The notes under the pieces: model-generated
Told to the model about the DNA's origin: nothing
The model's database searches: none
The model's input: only the letters and a program-made list of their open reading frames with translations
Part shown: in pieces, positions 17,096-25,680 of the stretch
How the letters are laid out: the number at the start of each line of letters is the position of its first letter
Numbering within the stretch: the stretch's first letter is position 1
From: Mycolicibacterium canariasense
GTDB taxonomy: Bacteria; Actinomycetota; Actinomycetes; Mycobacteriales; Mycobacteriaceae
Direction: 5' to 3'
Assembly: GCF_002101555.1 (NCBI RefSeq)
Contig: NZ_LQOL01000033.1
Span: forward strand, 20,378 to 84,377
DNA length: 64,000 bases
Made by a program: the position numbers and the translations under genes

Positions 17096-17114
17096 ATTCT
17101 CTATTTTAGAGATT
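17096..17114. promoter_or_regulatory. Palindromic operator, site 3
   Basis: ATTCTCT-ATTTT-AGAGATT, one arm mismatch, directly followed by AAGGAG and the ATG at 17126. TATTCT at its left edge is a plausible -10 box, so the transcript would start within or just after the palindrome, with a very short leader. Confidence 0.7.
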
Positions 17115-17125
17115 AAGGAGTCGGG

Positions 17126-17494
17126 ATGATCACGGATCGAACTCGTCTCGCCGTATCCGGCGACCTGAGCACCAACGGCGTCCGTACAGACTTGGGCGCA
17201 GTGACCACCGACGCGCTGTTCCACCCGCAGAAGCCGTACCGCAACGGAATCGTCGTCTACGCCAAGTCCGTCTGGGGCGGGAACGGTTTCGGCAACGACA
17301 TCGCGCGTGTGGCCGTGCGAGACGGCAAGGTTGTCGCGGTCTACGAGTCAGCATTGACCCACCAGATCGCTCGGGTGGCCGGACACGGAGACATCATCTC
17401 CGACGGACAGTTCTACGGCCACGGCGCCAACCGCCGCAGGGTCGTGACGACCACGGCCCTAAACAAGTGGATCGCCGCGGTGAAAGGACTCTGA
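17126..17494 (+). CDS. Hypothetical 122-aa protein, first gene of a long train
   Basis: AAGGAG precedes the ATG. A soluble protein with a glycine-rich middle (KSVWGGNGFGNDIARVAVRD) and a C-terminal basic helix. No family recognised. It heads the rightward train of small genes and is under operator site 3. Confidence 0.65.
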   Translation: MITDRTRLAVSGDLSTNGVRTDLGAVTTDALFHPQKPYRNGIVVYAKSVWGGNGFGNDIARVAVRDGKVVAVYESALTHQIARVAGHGDIISDGQFYGHGANRRRVVTTTALNKWIAAVKGL

Positions 17495-17495
17495 C

Positions 17496-17765
17496 ATGGA
17501 CGCACAGACCTGGATCTTGGAGATCCACCACCGCCACGGCAGCGACATCTCGGCACACACCAGCGAAGCGCGCGCACAGGCCACACTGACGGCCTATGTG
17601 GACCAGTGGTGGGCCGAAGTCGCCGGCGGCGAGTACGACGATGACGGCCACACGCTCGTCGTTCCTGCTGACCCGCCGGCCGACGCGGACAAAGCAGTGG
17701 CGATCTACTTCGGCACACACCCCGGCGAGTGGTTCGACCTGCACGAGAATGTGCTTGTGGGATGA
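17496..17765 (+). CDS. Hypothetical 89-aa acidic protein
   Basis: Starts 2 bases after the previous stop. Acidic, beta-alpha pattern (WILEIHHRHGSDISAHTSEA at the N-terminus, LTAYVDQWWAEV in the middle). No motif. Resembles the many small conserved proteins of mycobacteriophages, but I cannot name a family. Confidence 0.65.
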   Translation: MDAQTWILEIHHRHGSDISAHTSEARAQATLTAYVDQWWAEVAGGEYDDDGHTLVVPADPPADADKAVAIYFGTHPGEWFDLHENVLVG

Positions 17766-17884
17766 ACCCGCCTTGCCGCCGATGCGGACATCTGGGCAGG
17801 TGCCGAATGTGCCTGGCAGATCCTGAATTCGAGTTCGACTCCGTCTCCGACCCGGCCGACAACCACCCCGCCGAGAGGCAGTAA
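17762..17884 (+). CDS. 40-aa zinc-knuckle mini-protein
   Basis: ATGA overlap with the previous gene. The N-terminal half is CRRCGHLGRCRMC, two Cys-x2-Cys pairs five residues apart, as in a zinc knuckle; the C-terminal half is acidic. Likely a small nucleic-acid-binding protein. The tight overlap and the cysteine spacing support reality despite its size. Confidence 0.55.
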   Translation: MNPPCRRCGHLGRCRMCLADPEFEFDSVSDPADNHPAERQ

Positions 17885-17886
17885 AC

Positions 17887-18228
17887 ATGTCCAGCCCGTT
17901 CTACGACGAAGCCGCATTCGACGCGGCGTGGCACCGGGGAGTCCAGCTCGCCGGACCTCGGTACTTCTACGCCTCACACCACAGCGGCGAGCGCACGTCG
18001 AAGTGGAACTTCTGTCCGAACTTCGACCGCATCAGCGACGCCCTGGGCGTGCTGTCGACCGGCGAGGCGGTGTTCCTGGCCGCCATGTACAGCTTCTACA
18101 ACGCCGACGACGGCGCCGCGATGCTGACGCGCCTCGGTGCCGACAGTCCGGGCGCGGTGGCCGCCGCGCTCGATGAGAAGCGCCGACGCATCATCGCGGA
18201 TCTGACCATGTGCTACGCGGGGTGGTGA
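17887..18228 (+). CDS. Hypothetical 113-aa protein
   Basis: Two bases after the previous stop. Helical, rich in aromatic residues in the first half (FYDEAAFDAAWHRGVQL, RYFYASHH). No recognisable domain. Part of the coupled train. Confidence 0.65.
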   Translation: MSSPFYDEAAFDAAWHRGVQLAGPRYFYASHHSGERTSKWNFCPNFDRISDALGVLSTGEAVFLAAMYSFYNADDGAAMLTRLGADSPGAVAAALDEKRRRIIADLTMCYAGW

Positions 18229-18230
18229 AC

Positions 18231-19085
18231 ATGGCTGTCGCCTTGCGGCTGTCCAACGACAAGACCCTGGTACCCGTGCGGCTCGCCGCCGGTGAGTCTG
18301 TTCGGGAGTCAGCCACCGTGCACGCCGCGAGCGGCTTCGTAGTGCTGGAGGCCGGGTCCACAGGCTTCACCGTGGCCGGCCCGGCACGCACCGAGACGAC
18401 GCGGACCCTGTTGCGCTTCGAGCGCATCACTGCTGTCGTCGAACTGCCCGCCATCGTTGACACCGAGCAGCAGATGGCCCGACTGCGGGCCCAATGGGAG
18501 AACGTCGATGCGTTCTACCGCCGAGTCGAGGACAGCAACCGCACCACGCACACCCCGGAAACGGTCTATGACCTGGCGCAGATGCGCATCCTCGGCGTCG
18601 ACACCGACGACATCCCGGCAACCGCTGCGGGATGGGCGCCGGCCCCGGACTACCTCGGCATCCTGTCCCCGCTGTCGGCCCTGGTCCCCGGAACGCTCAG
18701 TGGCGTACCGGATCTGGTCGCTGGCCAACTCGACATTCCCGGTGTCCGCGTGCAGGTGCACAAACCCGCGTGGAGTGCCACGGAGACCACCCTGCTCGTC
18801 AACTTCTCGGTCCCTTTCGCCGATGCGCGCACGAAGCTGGTGAAGAAGGATCCGCTCAACAACCGGCGCAACGCCAAGCGCATCCCGGTTCCCGACACGA
18901 AGTATGTGCAGCTGTCCGAGCAGGTTCCGGTGGTGCTGACCGCGCAGACACTGGCCCAGGCCCACGAGCAGGTCGAGCAGATCGCCCAGAGCATCCGAGC
19001 CCGCATCGCTGAGCCGGCAGCCGTGTGCAACCACTGCGCGGGCGCGGGACTGGTCCTCGCCAATGGCGTGCGGGAGAGACACTGA
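18231..19085 (+). CDS. Hypothetical 284-aa protein with a C-terminal CxxC
   Basis: ATG at 18231, three bases after the previous stop. Mixed alpha/beta protein. The C-terminal segment has a charged region (TKLVKKDPLNNRRNAKRIPV), a long helix (about 245-265), and CNHCAGAG near the end, like half of a DnaJ-type zinc motif. No enzyme motif. Its stop overlaps the next start. Confidence 0.65.
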   Translation: MAVALRLSNDKTLVPVRLAAGESVRESATVHAASGFVVLEAGSTGFTVAGPARTETTRTLLRFERITAVVELPAIVDTEQQMARLRAQWENVDAFYRRVEDSNRTTHTPETVYDLAQMRILGVDTDDIPATAAGWAPAPDYLGILSPLSALVPGTLSGVPDLVAGQLDIPGVRVQVHKPAWSATETTLLVNFSVPFADARTKLVKKDPLNNRRNAKRIPVPDTKYVQLSEQVPVVLTAQTLAQAHEQVEQIAQSIRARIAEPAAVCNHCAGAGLVLANGVRERH

Positions 19086-19393
19086 TGGCCACCCTCGCGC
19101 AGGCCCGCCGCTTCATCGCCGAGCACGGCGTGTGGCTCAACGCGATCGGTGACACCACCGGGGGCTGGACAGCGGTGGCCCGCGAATACACCACTTTCAA
19201 GCACAGCAACGTGTACTTCACGATCACCGTCGTCGACCCCGACGGCGGGCTGTGGCAGTACCTGGTCGGTGAATCCACCTACGACGGAGTCGAAGTCAGT
19301 GGTGACCCTTACCCTGTCACCGCTGTGACCCAAACCAAGAACGTAGTCACCTTCACACCCCGTCTCGTCCCCCGAACCCAGGAGAGCACATGA
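19085..19393 (+). CDS. Hypothetical 102-aa protein
   Basis: TGATG overlap with the previous gene. N-terminal helix followed by alternating strands rich in Tyr and Thr (YTTFKHSNVYFTITVVDPDG). No motif. The stop overlaps the start of the SLOG gene by 4 bases. Confidence 0.65.
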   Translation: MATLAQARRFIAEHGVWLNAIGDTTGGWTAVAREYTTFKHSNVYFTITVVDPDGGLWQYLVGESTYDGVEVSGDPYPVTAVTQTKNVVTFTPRLVPRTQEST

Positions 19394-19806
19394 CCGACCG
19401 CATCGGATTCACCGGAACCCGCAACGGGATGTCAGCTGCCCAGCACGCCTGGCTGCCTTCGGTCTTCTCGCCGGGCACACTGCTGCATCACGGCGGGTGT
19501 GTCGGCGCGGACGCGCAGATGCACGCGTTCGCATTTGAGCGGACTCCAGACACTGACGCCGTGACGGTACATCCGCCGATCAATCCGCGCCTGCGCATGC
19601 CGTATGACCCGCGGGCGCTGTGGCTGCCGGCCAAGGACTACCTGGACCGTGACCGCGACATCGTCGATGCATCCACGTTGCTGCTGGCCACACCCGACGG
19701 TCCCCGCCGCAGCGGATCGGGCACCTGGTACACCATCGACTACGCCGTATCGATCAAGCGCCCGGTGCTGGTGTGCTACCCCGACGGCAAGGTTGATCCG
19801 CTGTGA
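19390..19806 (+). CDS. SLOG-family nucleotide-binding protein
   Basis: 138 aa. A Rossmann-like protein with GFTGTRNGMSAAQ at the N-terminus, HHGGCVGADAQMHAFA, RDRDIVDASTLLLATPDG, and SGSGTWYTIDYA. This order matches the YspA/YpsA-like SLOG group (relatives of DprA and LOG proteins), which bind nucleotides such as NAD+ or ADP-ribose derivatives or act on them. Given the PARP and ADP-ribosyltransferase-like genes on this element, an ADP-ribose ligand is possible, but this is inference. Confidence 0.62.
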   Translation: MTDRIGFTGTRNGMSAAQHAWLPSVFSPGTLLHHGGCVGADAQMHAFAFERTPDTDAVTVHPPINPRLRMPYDPRALWLPAKDYLDRDRDIVDASTLLLATPDGPRRSGSGTWYTIDYAVSIKRPVLVCYPDGKVDPL

Positions 19807-20321
19807 GCGGCCATGTGCTGGTGATCGGTCTTGACGACCACCGGCCCGGGCCGGTACATCCGGAACAGCACATCTTCCCCGAGCATCCCGACGAGCGCGA
19901 CTACACGATTGTGTGCACTGATCCGCAGCGCTGCGAAGGCTGGACCGCATGCCCTGAGCCACACGAGTTCGACGGCATCTCGGCGGCGTGCGGCCCGCAC
20001 AGCTGCGACTGCCCAGACGGTCACCCGAACTGTCTCGGCGAGGGACCCGGCGAGGGCGGAAACCGGCCGCGCCCACCATGGTTCGACCAGGAGGAGTTCG
20101 ACTTTCACGGCGTCACCCATACCTGGCGCAACGGGTGGGGATGGACGGTCCCCTACCGCGGCTGCATCGTCGCCGGAATTGATGCGGAGTGGCCCGAGCA
20201 GATCGAACAGACACCGATCGGAGCCTGGGAGATCGACGAAGAGTGGGTTGACGAATCTGACTGCTATCTGAGTTTCACCACCGCGCCGCCCACCGCGGTG
20301 GATCTCGCCACGGTGGTCTGA
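19803..20321 (+). CDS. Cys-rich 172-aa protein, actinophage-type
   Basis: GTG start overlapping the SLOG gene by 4 bases. The middle carries many Cys and His residues (CTDPQRCEGWTACPEPHEF, then CGPHSCDCPDGHPNC), enough for one or two zinc sites. Then Pro/Gly linker and a Trp-rich C-terminal domain (HTWRNGWGWTVPYRG). Similar proteins are common in actinophage genomes with no assigned role. Confidence 0.6.
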   Translation: MSGHVLVIGLDDHRPGPVHPEQHIFPEHPDERDYTIVCTDPQRCEGWTACPEPHEFDGISAACGPHSCDCPDGHPNCLGEGPGEGGNRPRPPWFDQEEFDFHGVTHTWRNGWGWTVPYRGCIVAGIDAEWPEQIEQTPIGAWEIDEEWVDESDCYLSFTTAPPTAVDLATVV

Positions 20322-20323
20322 CG

Positions 20324-20677
20324 GTGGCCGAAGCAGCGTCCGAGATTCCACACCGGCAGCAGCCGTGTGCCAACTGTCCTTGGCGCCGCGACTCCCCCGC
20401 CGGCGAGTTCACATCTCAGCGCTACGAACAGCTGCGCTCAACGGTGGGGCGGCCGGGCGCGGAAGCCGGTCTCGACGCGCCGATCTTCGCCTGCCACAAG
20501 ACGGTCCCCGGCCGCGACCGTGCCTGCGCCGGCTGGCTGGCGGTAGCCGGCTCCACACATCTGGGAGTGCGCCTGGCAGTGGCGATGGGCCGGTTGCCTG
20601 CCACGTCGCTGGCCCAGGGCCCGGACTGGCCCGAACTGTTCAGCAGCTTCGACGAGATGGCGGAAAGGAACCGGTAG
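20324..20677 (+). CDS. DUF6283-like protein
   Basis: 117 aa, GTG start. Contains CANCPWRRDSPAGEF, then FACHKT and RACAGWL, the arrangement of DUF6283, a Cys/His cluster family of actinobacteria and their phages. Probably a structural zinc or iron site. Function unknown. Confidence 0.65.
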   Translation: MAEAASEIPHRQQPCANCPWRRDSPAGEFTSQRYEQLRSTVGRPGAEAGLDAPIFACHKTVPGRDRACAGWLAVAGSTHLGVRLAVAMGRLPATSLAQGPDWPELFSSFDEMAERNR

Positions 20678-20698
20678 TGCATCGCTACCGTCTAGGTC

Positions 20699-20986
20699 AT
20701 GCAGCTGCGGCACATCTGTGAGGTCTGTGGCACCGACGCGGTGCTGGACTGCGAGGCTGCGCACGCCGCTGGCTGGGACTACCCGCCACATATGGGGGCG
20801 TTCACCATCGTCAGCGCCCGCACCTGTCCGAATTGTCCGATCCAGCAGACTGTCTGGTGGGCACTGGTAATTGACGGATTCACCACAGACATGTTGACCG
20901 ACGCCCAGCGCACAACTGTCGCACGCATCCTCGGCGAACCTGCCTCGATCGCGGTGCCTGAAACAGGCGACGAAAACGGGACGTGA
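20699..20986 (+). CDS. 95-aa protein with two CxxC pairs
   Basis: HICEVCG near the start and CPNC about 40 residues later form a zinc-ribbon-like set. The C-terminal part is helical. Its last codons contain the GGGACGTGACA element that points at the next gene. Confidence 0.6.
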   Translation: MQLRHICEVCGTDAVLDCEAAHAAGWDYPPHMGAFTIVSARTCPNCPIQQTVWWALVIDGFTTDMLTDAQRTTVARILGEPASIAVPETGDENGT

Positions 20987-20988
20987 CA
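20978..20988 (+). promoter_or_regulatory. GGGACGTGACA element upstream of the 21058 gene
   Basis: Exact 11-mer, 69 bp before the exported-protein start, straddling the previous stop codon. TACCGT, a possible -10, lies just before the ATG. Confidence 0.6.
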
Positions 20989-21057
20989 CTGCCCCGCCGA
21001 CAGCGCCGTGCGCGCCGCGCGAGCCCACCGTCAACGCAGACGTCTACCGTGCCGCCC

Positions 21058-21750
21058 ATGAACCTGACTCGCCGCTTCATCCGTCCGGTCGCTTCGCTGT
21101 CGCTGGCTGCAGCGGCACTGCTCAGCTCGGTGTCCACCGCCGCTGCAGATCCCGGCGACCTGGCCCCCACCGACGCCCCATTCAGCGTCATCGACACCGC
21201 TGCGCTGCCGCTGAATGACACTGCACGGTGGGAAACCGTGCTCGGCCACGACAGCAGCGCTGAAACCCTGCGCGGAATCACGATCTGCTCGATCAACCAT
21301 GTCCCCGCCCCTGTGGACTTGGACCCGCGGTCACGGGCCGCCACACCGGCGTTCACCGCGCAGCTGCGGCCCGGGGGCGATCCGCGGGGATGGGCGGCCA
21401 CCGTCTCGGCTGCCGGCTACAACGGTGTCGCCGAGGCCAGTTACGCGCTGGCGTCCTACCGCCGCTACCTGGACGCCTGCCGGACTGCGCCGGAGACAGT
21501 CGCCCCGTACGTCAACGCCGCTGTCGGAACGTCCGTGCTGGACCCGACCGAGGCGCACGCCCTGATCGAGACCCACGACGCATGGATGGAGGTGTTCGCC
21601 GTGGCCACCAACGATGCACTGGTCGAGACGGTCTTCACCCACCCCAAGGGCGGCCCGATCGAGTTCACCTACAACCCAGCGGCGGTGTTCGGAGCGCTCA
21701 AGATGGCCGATGTCGGCGCGCTGGCCCGGCCGGCCGTCAACCCGCTGTGA
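21058..21750 (+). CDS. Exported 230-aa protein, unknown
   Basis: ATG at 21058. Signal peptide with cleavage after TAAA (about residue 32). The mature protein is alpha/beta with two Cys (GITICSINH, LDACRT) that could pair outside the cell. No known domain. The GTG of the next gene overlaps its stop. Confidence 0.65.
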   Translation: MNLTRRFIRPVASLSLAAAALLSSVSTAAADPGDLAPTDAPFSVIDTAALPLNDTARWETVLGHDSSAETLRGITICSINHVPAPVDLDPRSRAATPAFTAQLRPGGDPRGWAATVSAAGYNGVAEASYALASYRRYLDACRTAPETVAPYVNAAVGTSVLDPTEAHALIETHDAWMEVFAVATNDALVETVFTHPKGGPIEFTYNPAAVFGALKMADVGALARPAVNPL

Positions 21751-21971
21751 GCCTGCGGTTCACCGTCGGTGACCTTGTGGAGGTCGCCGACGAGTTGTGG
21801 AACCGCGCCGCGATCCGCGTGGTGGGCATCTCCGGCGGCGACGAACCGTACGTGCTGCAGCAGATCGACTCAGATACCGGCGCAGCGATCGGTGTTCAGT
21901 TCACCGCTTCCGACAGCGCGTTGATCCCTGCGCGGGCCGATGTGCTTGCCGAGTACAAGTACCTGAGTTGA
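21747..21971 (+). CDS. Hypothetical 74-aa beta-rich protein
   Basis: GTGA overlap with the preceding gene. Pattern VGDLVEVADELWNRAAIRVV suggests a small SH3-like barrel. Unknown function; the spacing implies co-expression with the exported protein. Confidence 0.6.
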   Translation: MSLRFTVGDLVEVADELWNRAAIRVVGISGGDEPYVLQQIDSDTGAAIGVQFTASDSALIPARADVLAEYKYLS

Positions 21972-22012
21972 GACCCGCAGCGGCGCAGTCGATCCGGTTG
22001 CGCTGCTGCATC

Positions 22013-22243
22013 TCACCACCCGAGGACCGCGGCCTGTCCCGCGCTGCGATCGGCGAACCAGTTGATCTGCTGCTTGGGTACCGCGACGCCGGCGTCTCGT
22101 AGCACCACCAGCCGCTGCAGGCAGTCGTGCACGGATGCCTCGGCGAAGCGTTCGCCGGAGTGGGCCAGGCCCGGCCGGCGCACAACCTGGATCGTGTATC
22201 CGCCGTTGCCGTCGGGCAGCACCGCGACGTCGTTGGTGTTCAC
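22013..22243 (-). CDS. Hypothetical 76-aa protein
   Basis: GTG at 22243, on the strand opposite the surrounding train. N-terminal beta hairpin (VAVLPDGNGGYTIQVVRRPG) and a helical second half. No motif. Transcribed toward the convergent plus-strand train. Confidence 0.55.
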   Translation of the reverse strand: MNTNDVAVLPDGNGGYTIQVVRRPGLAHSGERFAEASVHDCLQRLVVLRDAGVAVPKQQINWFADRSAGQAAVLGW

Positions 22244-22326
22244 GGCGCCCCCTTCCCGGCGCCGTGGCCGGCGTCCGCGTGCGCATCCTGGCGCAGCGGC
22301 GGCACGGCCAACACGACGCGGCGCGG

Positions 22327-22590
22327 CTACCAGCCCGATCGACCGGTTGCTTGTGCGTACAGCGTGTCCGGCGATATGTCGGCTTCGTTGGGCCAGGTCA
22401 GTGCTCCGTTCACGACCCCTACGCGGTCGAAGAACGCCCGATCCCGCAGCGGGTGGAACAGTGGACCACGCTCGAACAGGGAGCTGAGATCGAACCGGTG
22501 GGTCGTTCCGTCGGCGAAAAGCACTCGAACGCTGGGAAACTCGGGTACCACCTGCACGATCTTCCACGCGTGCTTCAACCCATACTCCAC
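22327..22590 (-). CDS. DUF2442 protein
   Basis: 87 aa. GTG at 22590 was chosen for the GGAGG 9 bases upstream. The core VRVLFADGTTHRFDLSSLF and the ending TWPNEADISPDTLY match DUF2442, usually encoded directly after a DUF4160 gene, as here. Such pairs have been proposed to be toxin-antitoxin-like, not proven. Its partner is frameshifted (next entry). Confidence 0.75.
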   Translation of the reverse strand: MEYGLKHAWKIVQVVPEFPSVRVLFADGTTHRFDLSSLFERGPLFHPLRDRAFFDRVGVVNGALTWPNEADISPDTLYAQATGRSGW

Positions 22591-22606
22591 TTTTGGTTTC
22601 CTCCCG

Positions 22607-22857
22607 TCAGCTGATGCGCTCCGGCGCTTGCCCGCTCTCACACAGATCCCAATTTCGGGAGAGCTGCTCGCGGTGCGCTTGCGCCCATTCTCGCACCTTC
22701 TTGTCCTGCGACTTGGGCAGTTCTCCCTCGATCAGCTGCCCGTCGGAGATGGCGTACCTCGCCTCATCGCCGGCGTACGTCGCATGAAAATGCGGCTCCG
22801 AAGGTTCTAGGCATACATGTAGATGACGATCCCGAAGAACTCGGCAATGCGCGGCAT
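22607..22857 (-). pseudogene. DUF4160 gene with a frameshift
   Basis: From ATG 22857 the frame gives MPRIAEFFGIVIYMYA, the normal DUF4160 start, then stops at 22809-22807. The rest of the domain (EPSEPHFHATYAGDEARY, WAQAHREQLSRNWDL) continues in another frame to 22607. The length is one base short of a whole number of codons (251 nt). So either the gene is broken by a 1-bp loss near 22810, or the base call is wrong, or translation shifts frame. Paired with the intact DUF2442 gene downstream. Confidence 0.75.
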
Positions 22858-22939
22858 GGGACGGGAACGTAGACCGCCAGCCCATTCTCGCCCTGCCGAG
22901 ACGCGACCGCGGCGGTCAGTCAGCCATCACCGTCAGCGT

Positions 22940-22950
22940 AGGGACGTGAC
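22940..22950 (+). promoter_or_regulatory. GGGACGTGACA element upstream of the 23011 gene
   Basis: Exact 11-mer 60 bp before the ATG at 23011, in the intergenic space between divergent genes. Confidence 0.6.
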
Positions 22951-23010
22951 ATCGGCGTGCTCCGCGCCGCGGGCGGGCGCTGCTGCTTTCGGCGTGCAGC
23001 ATCTGCAGCC

Positions 23011-23265
23011 ATGACCTACAACGGATGGACCAACGACCACACCTGGGGAGTGGCCGGGGCCTGCGACAACACCGGCAGCTTCCAGGACACCGTCGCGCGG
23101 ATCACCGCGGTCGCGCTTGGAGGCGACATCGCCGGTGCCGCAGATCAACTGCGAGACTCGGTCGCCGTGCGTGGCGCGGTGGCCTCGACGCTGCCGAGCT
23201 GGGTCGACCTAGCCGCCGTCAACTGGACCGAACTGGTCACGTCCTGGGCCCAGGACGCCGCGTGA
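23011..23265 (+). CDS. Hypothetical 84-aa protein
   Basis: Trp- and Thr-rich N-terminus (TYNGWTNDHTWGVAGACDNT) and helical remainder. This style of small protein is common in actinophages. It restarts the rightward train after the DUF2442/DUF4160 pair and overlaps the next gene by 4 bases. Confidence 0.6.
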   Translation: MTYNGWTNDHTWGVAGACDNTGSFQDTVARITAVALGGDIAGAADQLRDSVAVRGAVASTLPSWVDLAAVNWTELVTSWAQDAA

Positions 23266-23507
23266 GCGCCCCGAAGACGCTGACCGTCACCAACCTCGCC
23301 GGCCAGGTGACCGCCACCTACCCGGATTTCGACCCCGGCCAGCCGGTGCGGGTCGCCCCAGATCGCCACGGCTCCAACGTCACCGCGGCCGAGGACGGCT
23401 GGACATTCCGGGGCCCGTCGCGGCATCCGCAGTACGCCATCGTCGAGCACACCGCCCACCGCGCCACCGTCGAGGTGGAGCGCGCCCGGCTGTCACTGCG
23501 CGCCTGA
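23262..23507 (+). CDS. Hypothetical 81-aa beta-rich protein
   Basis: GTGA overlap with the previous gene. Alternating strands and no helix of note (LTVTNLAGQVTATYPDFDPG). No family recognised. Confidence 0.6.
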   Translation: MSAPKTLTVTNLAGQVTATYPDFDPGQPVRVAPDRHGSNVTAAEDGWTFRGPSRHPQYAIVEHTAHRATVEVERARLSLRA

Positions 23508-23535
23508 CCGGCACACCCCACGACTGGAGAAGCTG

Positions 23536-24130
23536 ATGACCACCCCTGACCCCTACACCAGCAGTGGTTTGCCGCACGGTGTCCCACCGGTGCCGCATCC
23601 GGCGCCTCCGGGTCTCGGCGGGCCCTACCCGCCGGCGCTCCCCCTGCCCAGAGACGCCGACACAGTTGCCGCCGGAGATGACCCAGATGCACGTCCCTTC
23701 GACACCGCAGGTGGTGTACGGGCCCGCGCCGCAGGTCCCGATGCCACCGATGCCGCAGGTGGTGAATTCGACGCACCCGGCCCCCGGTCCGGTGATGTCG
23801 CCGACACCGGGCCATGCGCCTGGCTACCCGCCGCCTTACCCGCTGTCCCCGAAGACGAACGCCGCCGCGACAACCAGTCTGTGGCTCGGCCTCTCCGCGG
23901 TGTTCTGCCTGGGTTTTCTCACCGGCATCCCCGCGATCATCATCGGCCTCAAAGCCCGCAAGCAGATCGCTGCATCCCACGGCGGCGAGTCCGGCGACGG
24001 CATGGCGATCACCGGCATCGCTCTGGGCGCCCTGATGACGCTGGTATCAGCGGTGGGCTTGGTCGTGCTGCTGATCACGCTGGTGGCGGGCGTCATGGGG
24101 ACAAGCTCCTCGCCCGCCTACATCTACTGA
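23536..24130 (+). CDS. DUF4190 membrane protein with an apparent frameshift
   Basis: GGAG precedes ATG 23536 (MTTPDPYTSSGLPHG, Pro-rich). Codon bias shifts by one frame at about 23640-23660, in or near a CCCCC run; the downstream frame continues Pro/Gln-rich, then gives two membrane helices and SGDGMAITGIALGAL of the DUF4190 family. 595 nt is one base too many for one frame. A 1-bp insertion, real or a sequencing error, is the simplest reading; an internal ATG at 23678 could still make the membrane part. Function of DUF4190 is unknown; it is an envelope protein. Confidence 0.65.
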
Positions 24131-24180
24131 GTGCGCACGCGCAACGCATCTCACCACCCCCACGAACGGAGCCACGCACC

Positions 24181-24522
24181 ATGTCGCTGTACACGACCAC
24201 CATCGCCCTCGACGGAGACAAGCGTCAGATCATCGTGCACTGGGACGACAATGACCCCAACACGCACATCACCGCCCCGGTGACTGTGCCGGCCGCCGAT
24301 CTGGATGAGTCCCGCCTGGAGCACGAGCTGGGGCGAATGGGTTTCCGGATCGCCTCCACGGGTTCGGACAACGTGGGGCGCGGATGGGCGGTCGTCTCGC
24401 GCCTGCACACTGACCGCCCGTTCTACAACCCACTCGACAGCAGCTGGTATGCCTACCTGTCCTCCGACGCCAAACGCGAGATCGCGTCGAAGTATCCGGG
24501 CTCGCGAGTCCCGGGCGTGTGA
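24181..24522 (+). CDS. Hypothetical 113-aa protein
   Basis: ATG at 24181 with GGAGCC upstream. N-terminal strands (YTTTIALDGDKRQIIVHWDD) and a C-terminal helix with Ser/Tyr. No motif recognised. Continues the train. Confidence 0.65.
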   Translation: MSLYTTTIALDGDKRQIIVHWDDNDPNTHITAPVTVPAADLDESRLEHELGRMGFRIASTGSDNVGRGWAVVSRLHTDRPFYNPLDSSWYAYLSSDAKREIASKYPGSRVPGV

Positions 24523-24561
24523 CGCGCGATCAAAACAACAGACAACCCTGAAAGGTGCGAC

Positions 24562-24837
24562 ATGTCCGAATGGACCGCTGAGGACGCCGAGCAGGCGAAG
24601 GCCGAGGGATGGGGCCTCTTCGAGTGCTCTGGATCTGAAGATGGACCGTGGCAGCTGCAGAAGTTCGACGACCCGGACCAGCACCTCGGCGCTCCCTCGC
24701 CGTACCCCTTCGTCGCCGACGTCGATGTCTGGGTTCACGTGCGCACCGGCAAGACACCGCTACACCGAAAAGCGTTGGCGTTCCTGGCCGCGCACAACCC
24801 GCAGGAGCATGGCGCCATCTCCGCATGGAACGCGTGA
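24562..24837 (+). CDS. Hypothetical 91-aa protein, phage/plasmid type
   Basis: Begins MSEWTAEDAEQAKAEGWGLF and contains FVADVDVWVHVRTGKTPLH and a C-terminal ALAFLAAHNPQEH. The pattern (acidic helix, Trp-Gly turn, strand) recurs in small actinophage and plasmid proteins. No function known. Confidence 0.65.
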   Translation: MSEWTAEDAEQAKAEGWGLFECSGSEDGPWQLQKFDDPDQHLGAPSPYPFVADVDVWVHVRTGKTPLHRKALAFLAAHNPQEHGAISAWNA

Positions 24838-24888
24838 CACCACAGCCCGCACCCTGTCGCACCAATCCGAAACCGTAAGGAGAACCCC

Positions 24889-25176
24889 GTGTCCAACCCG
24901 CCCAACAACGAGTACCGCAAGTTTTACGCCGGCGAGCAGGTGAAAACCGCCGACGGCGTAGTCCTCGCCGACGGGCTGCGCGTGTTCACCAACAACCTTG
25001 ACCGCGGTGTCGTGGATCTGCACCGCGCCGAGTACGAGTGGAACAGCGCCGAGAACCGGTACGCACTCTGGTTCGACGTCCGCGTCGATACCACCTACGA
25101 CGGAAAGAGTGTCGACCGCGAGGTCCAGCAGTCCGACGACCGCGTGGCCACGCACTTCGAGGGGCGCGCAGCGTGA
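24889..25176 (+). CDS. Hypothetical 95-aa protein
   Basis: GTG start with AAGGAG upstream. Charged, strand-rich protein without hydrophobic segments. It overlaps the next gene by 4 bases. Not recognised. Confidence 0.6.
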   Translation: MSNPPNNEYRKFYAGEQVKTADGVVLADGLRVFTNNLDRGVVDLHRAEYEWNSAENRYALWFDVRVDTTYDGKSVDREVQQSDDRVATHFEGRAA

Positions 25177-25355
25177 ACTGGTTGCAGATCGATGACCTTC
25201 GGTGGACCGGCGGCGACACCTCCGGCAACACCGCCGAGCTGACCCTGATGGTCGGCACCTGGGTGGTAGCGGTGAACGGGAAGCAGGTCGGTAACGCCAC
25301 GGCGCTGGTGGATGCCCAGCGCCTCGCCGAGTTCAACGCCAAGCTCCGCGTGTAG
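25173..25355 (+). CDS. Hypothetical 60-aa protein
   Basis: GTGA overlap with the previous gene. Strand-turn-strand core (LTLMVGTWVVAVNGKQVGNA) and a C-terminal helix. Unknown. Confidence 0.55.
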   Translation: MNWLQIDDLRWTGGDTSGNTAELTLMVGTWVVAVNGKQVGNATALVDAQRLAEFNAKLRV

Positions 25356-25379
25356 TCGCTCGACGAGAAAGGAATCGAC

Positions 25380-25652
25380 ATGTTCACCAAGGGCACGCAG
25401 GTCGAGGTGTACAGCGGACCCAACGTCCGCGACGAGACCGGGAACCCGTTCTGGTACCCCGCGGTAGTGTCCAGCGGCCCGATCCCCCTCAACGCGGGAC
25501 AGCAGGGCTACTACGTCCTCGGCGTCGGGCCCGCGGCGTACCCCTTCGATCAGTACGCGAAGAACGAGTCCGACCTTCGCCCGGCGAGCGCTGCGCGGGC
25601 CGACCTCGATGAGCGATACCGGGCGTTCTGCCGCTGGGCCGGAGTGAGCTGA
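25380..25652 (+). CDS. Hypothetical 90-aa protein, last gene of the rightward train
   Basis: AAAGGA precedes the ATG. Strand-rich N-terminus (GTQVEVYSGPNVRDETGNPF) and helical C-terminus. Converges with the DUF4031 gene 28 bp away. Not recognised. Confidence 0.6.
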   Translation: MFTKGTQVEVYSGPNVRDETGNPFWYPAVVSSGPIPLNAGQQGYYVLGVGPAAYPFDQYAKNESDLRPASAARADLDERYRAFCRWAGVS

Positions 25653-25680
25653 CCCCTGATCGTTGACCGCGCGAGCCGAC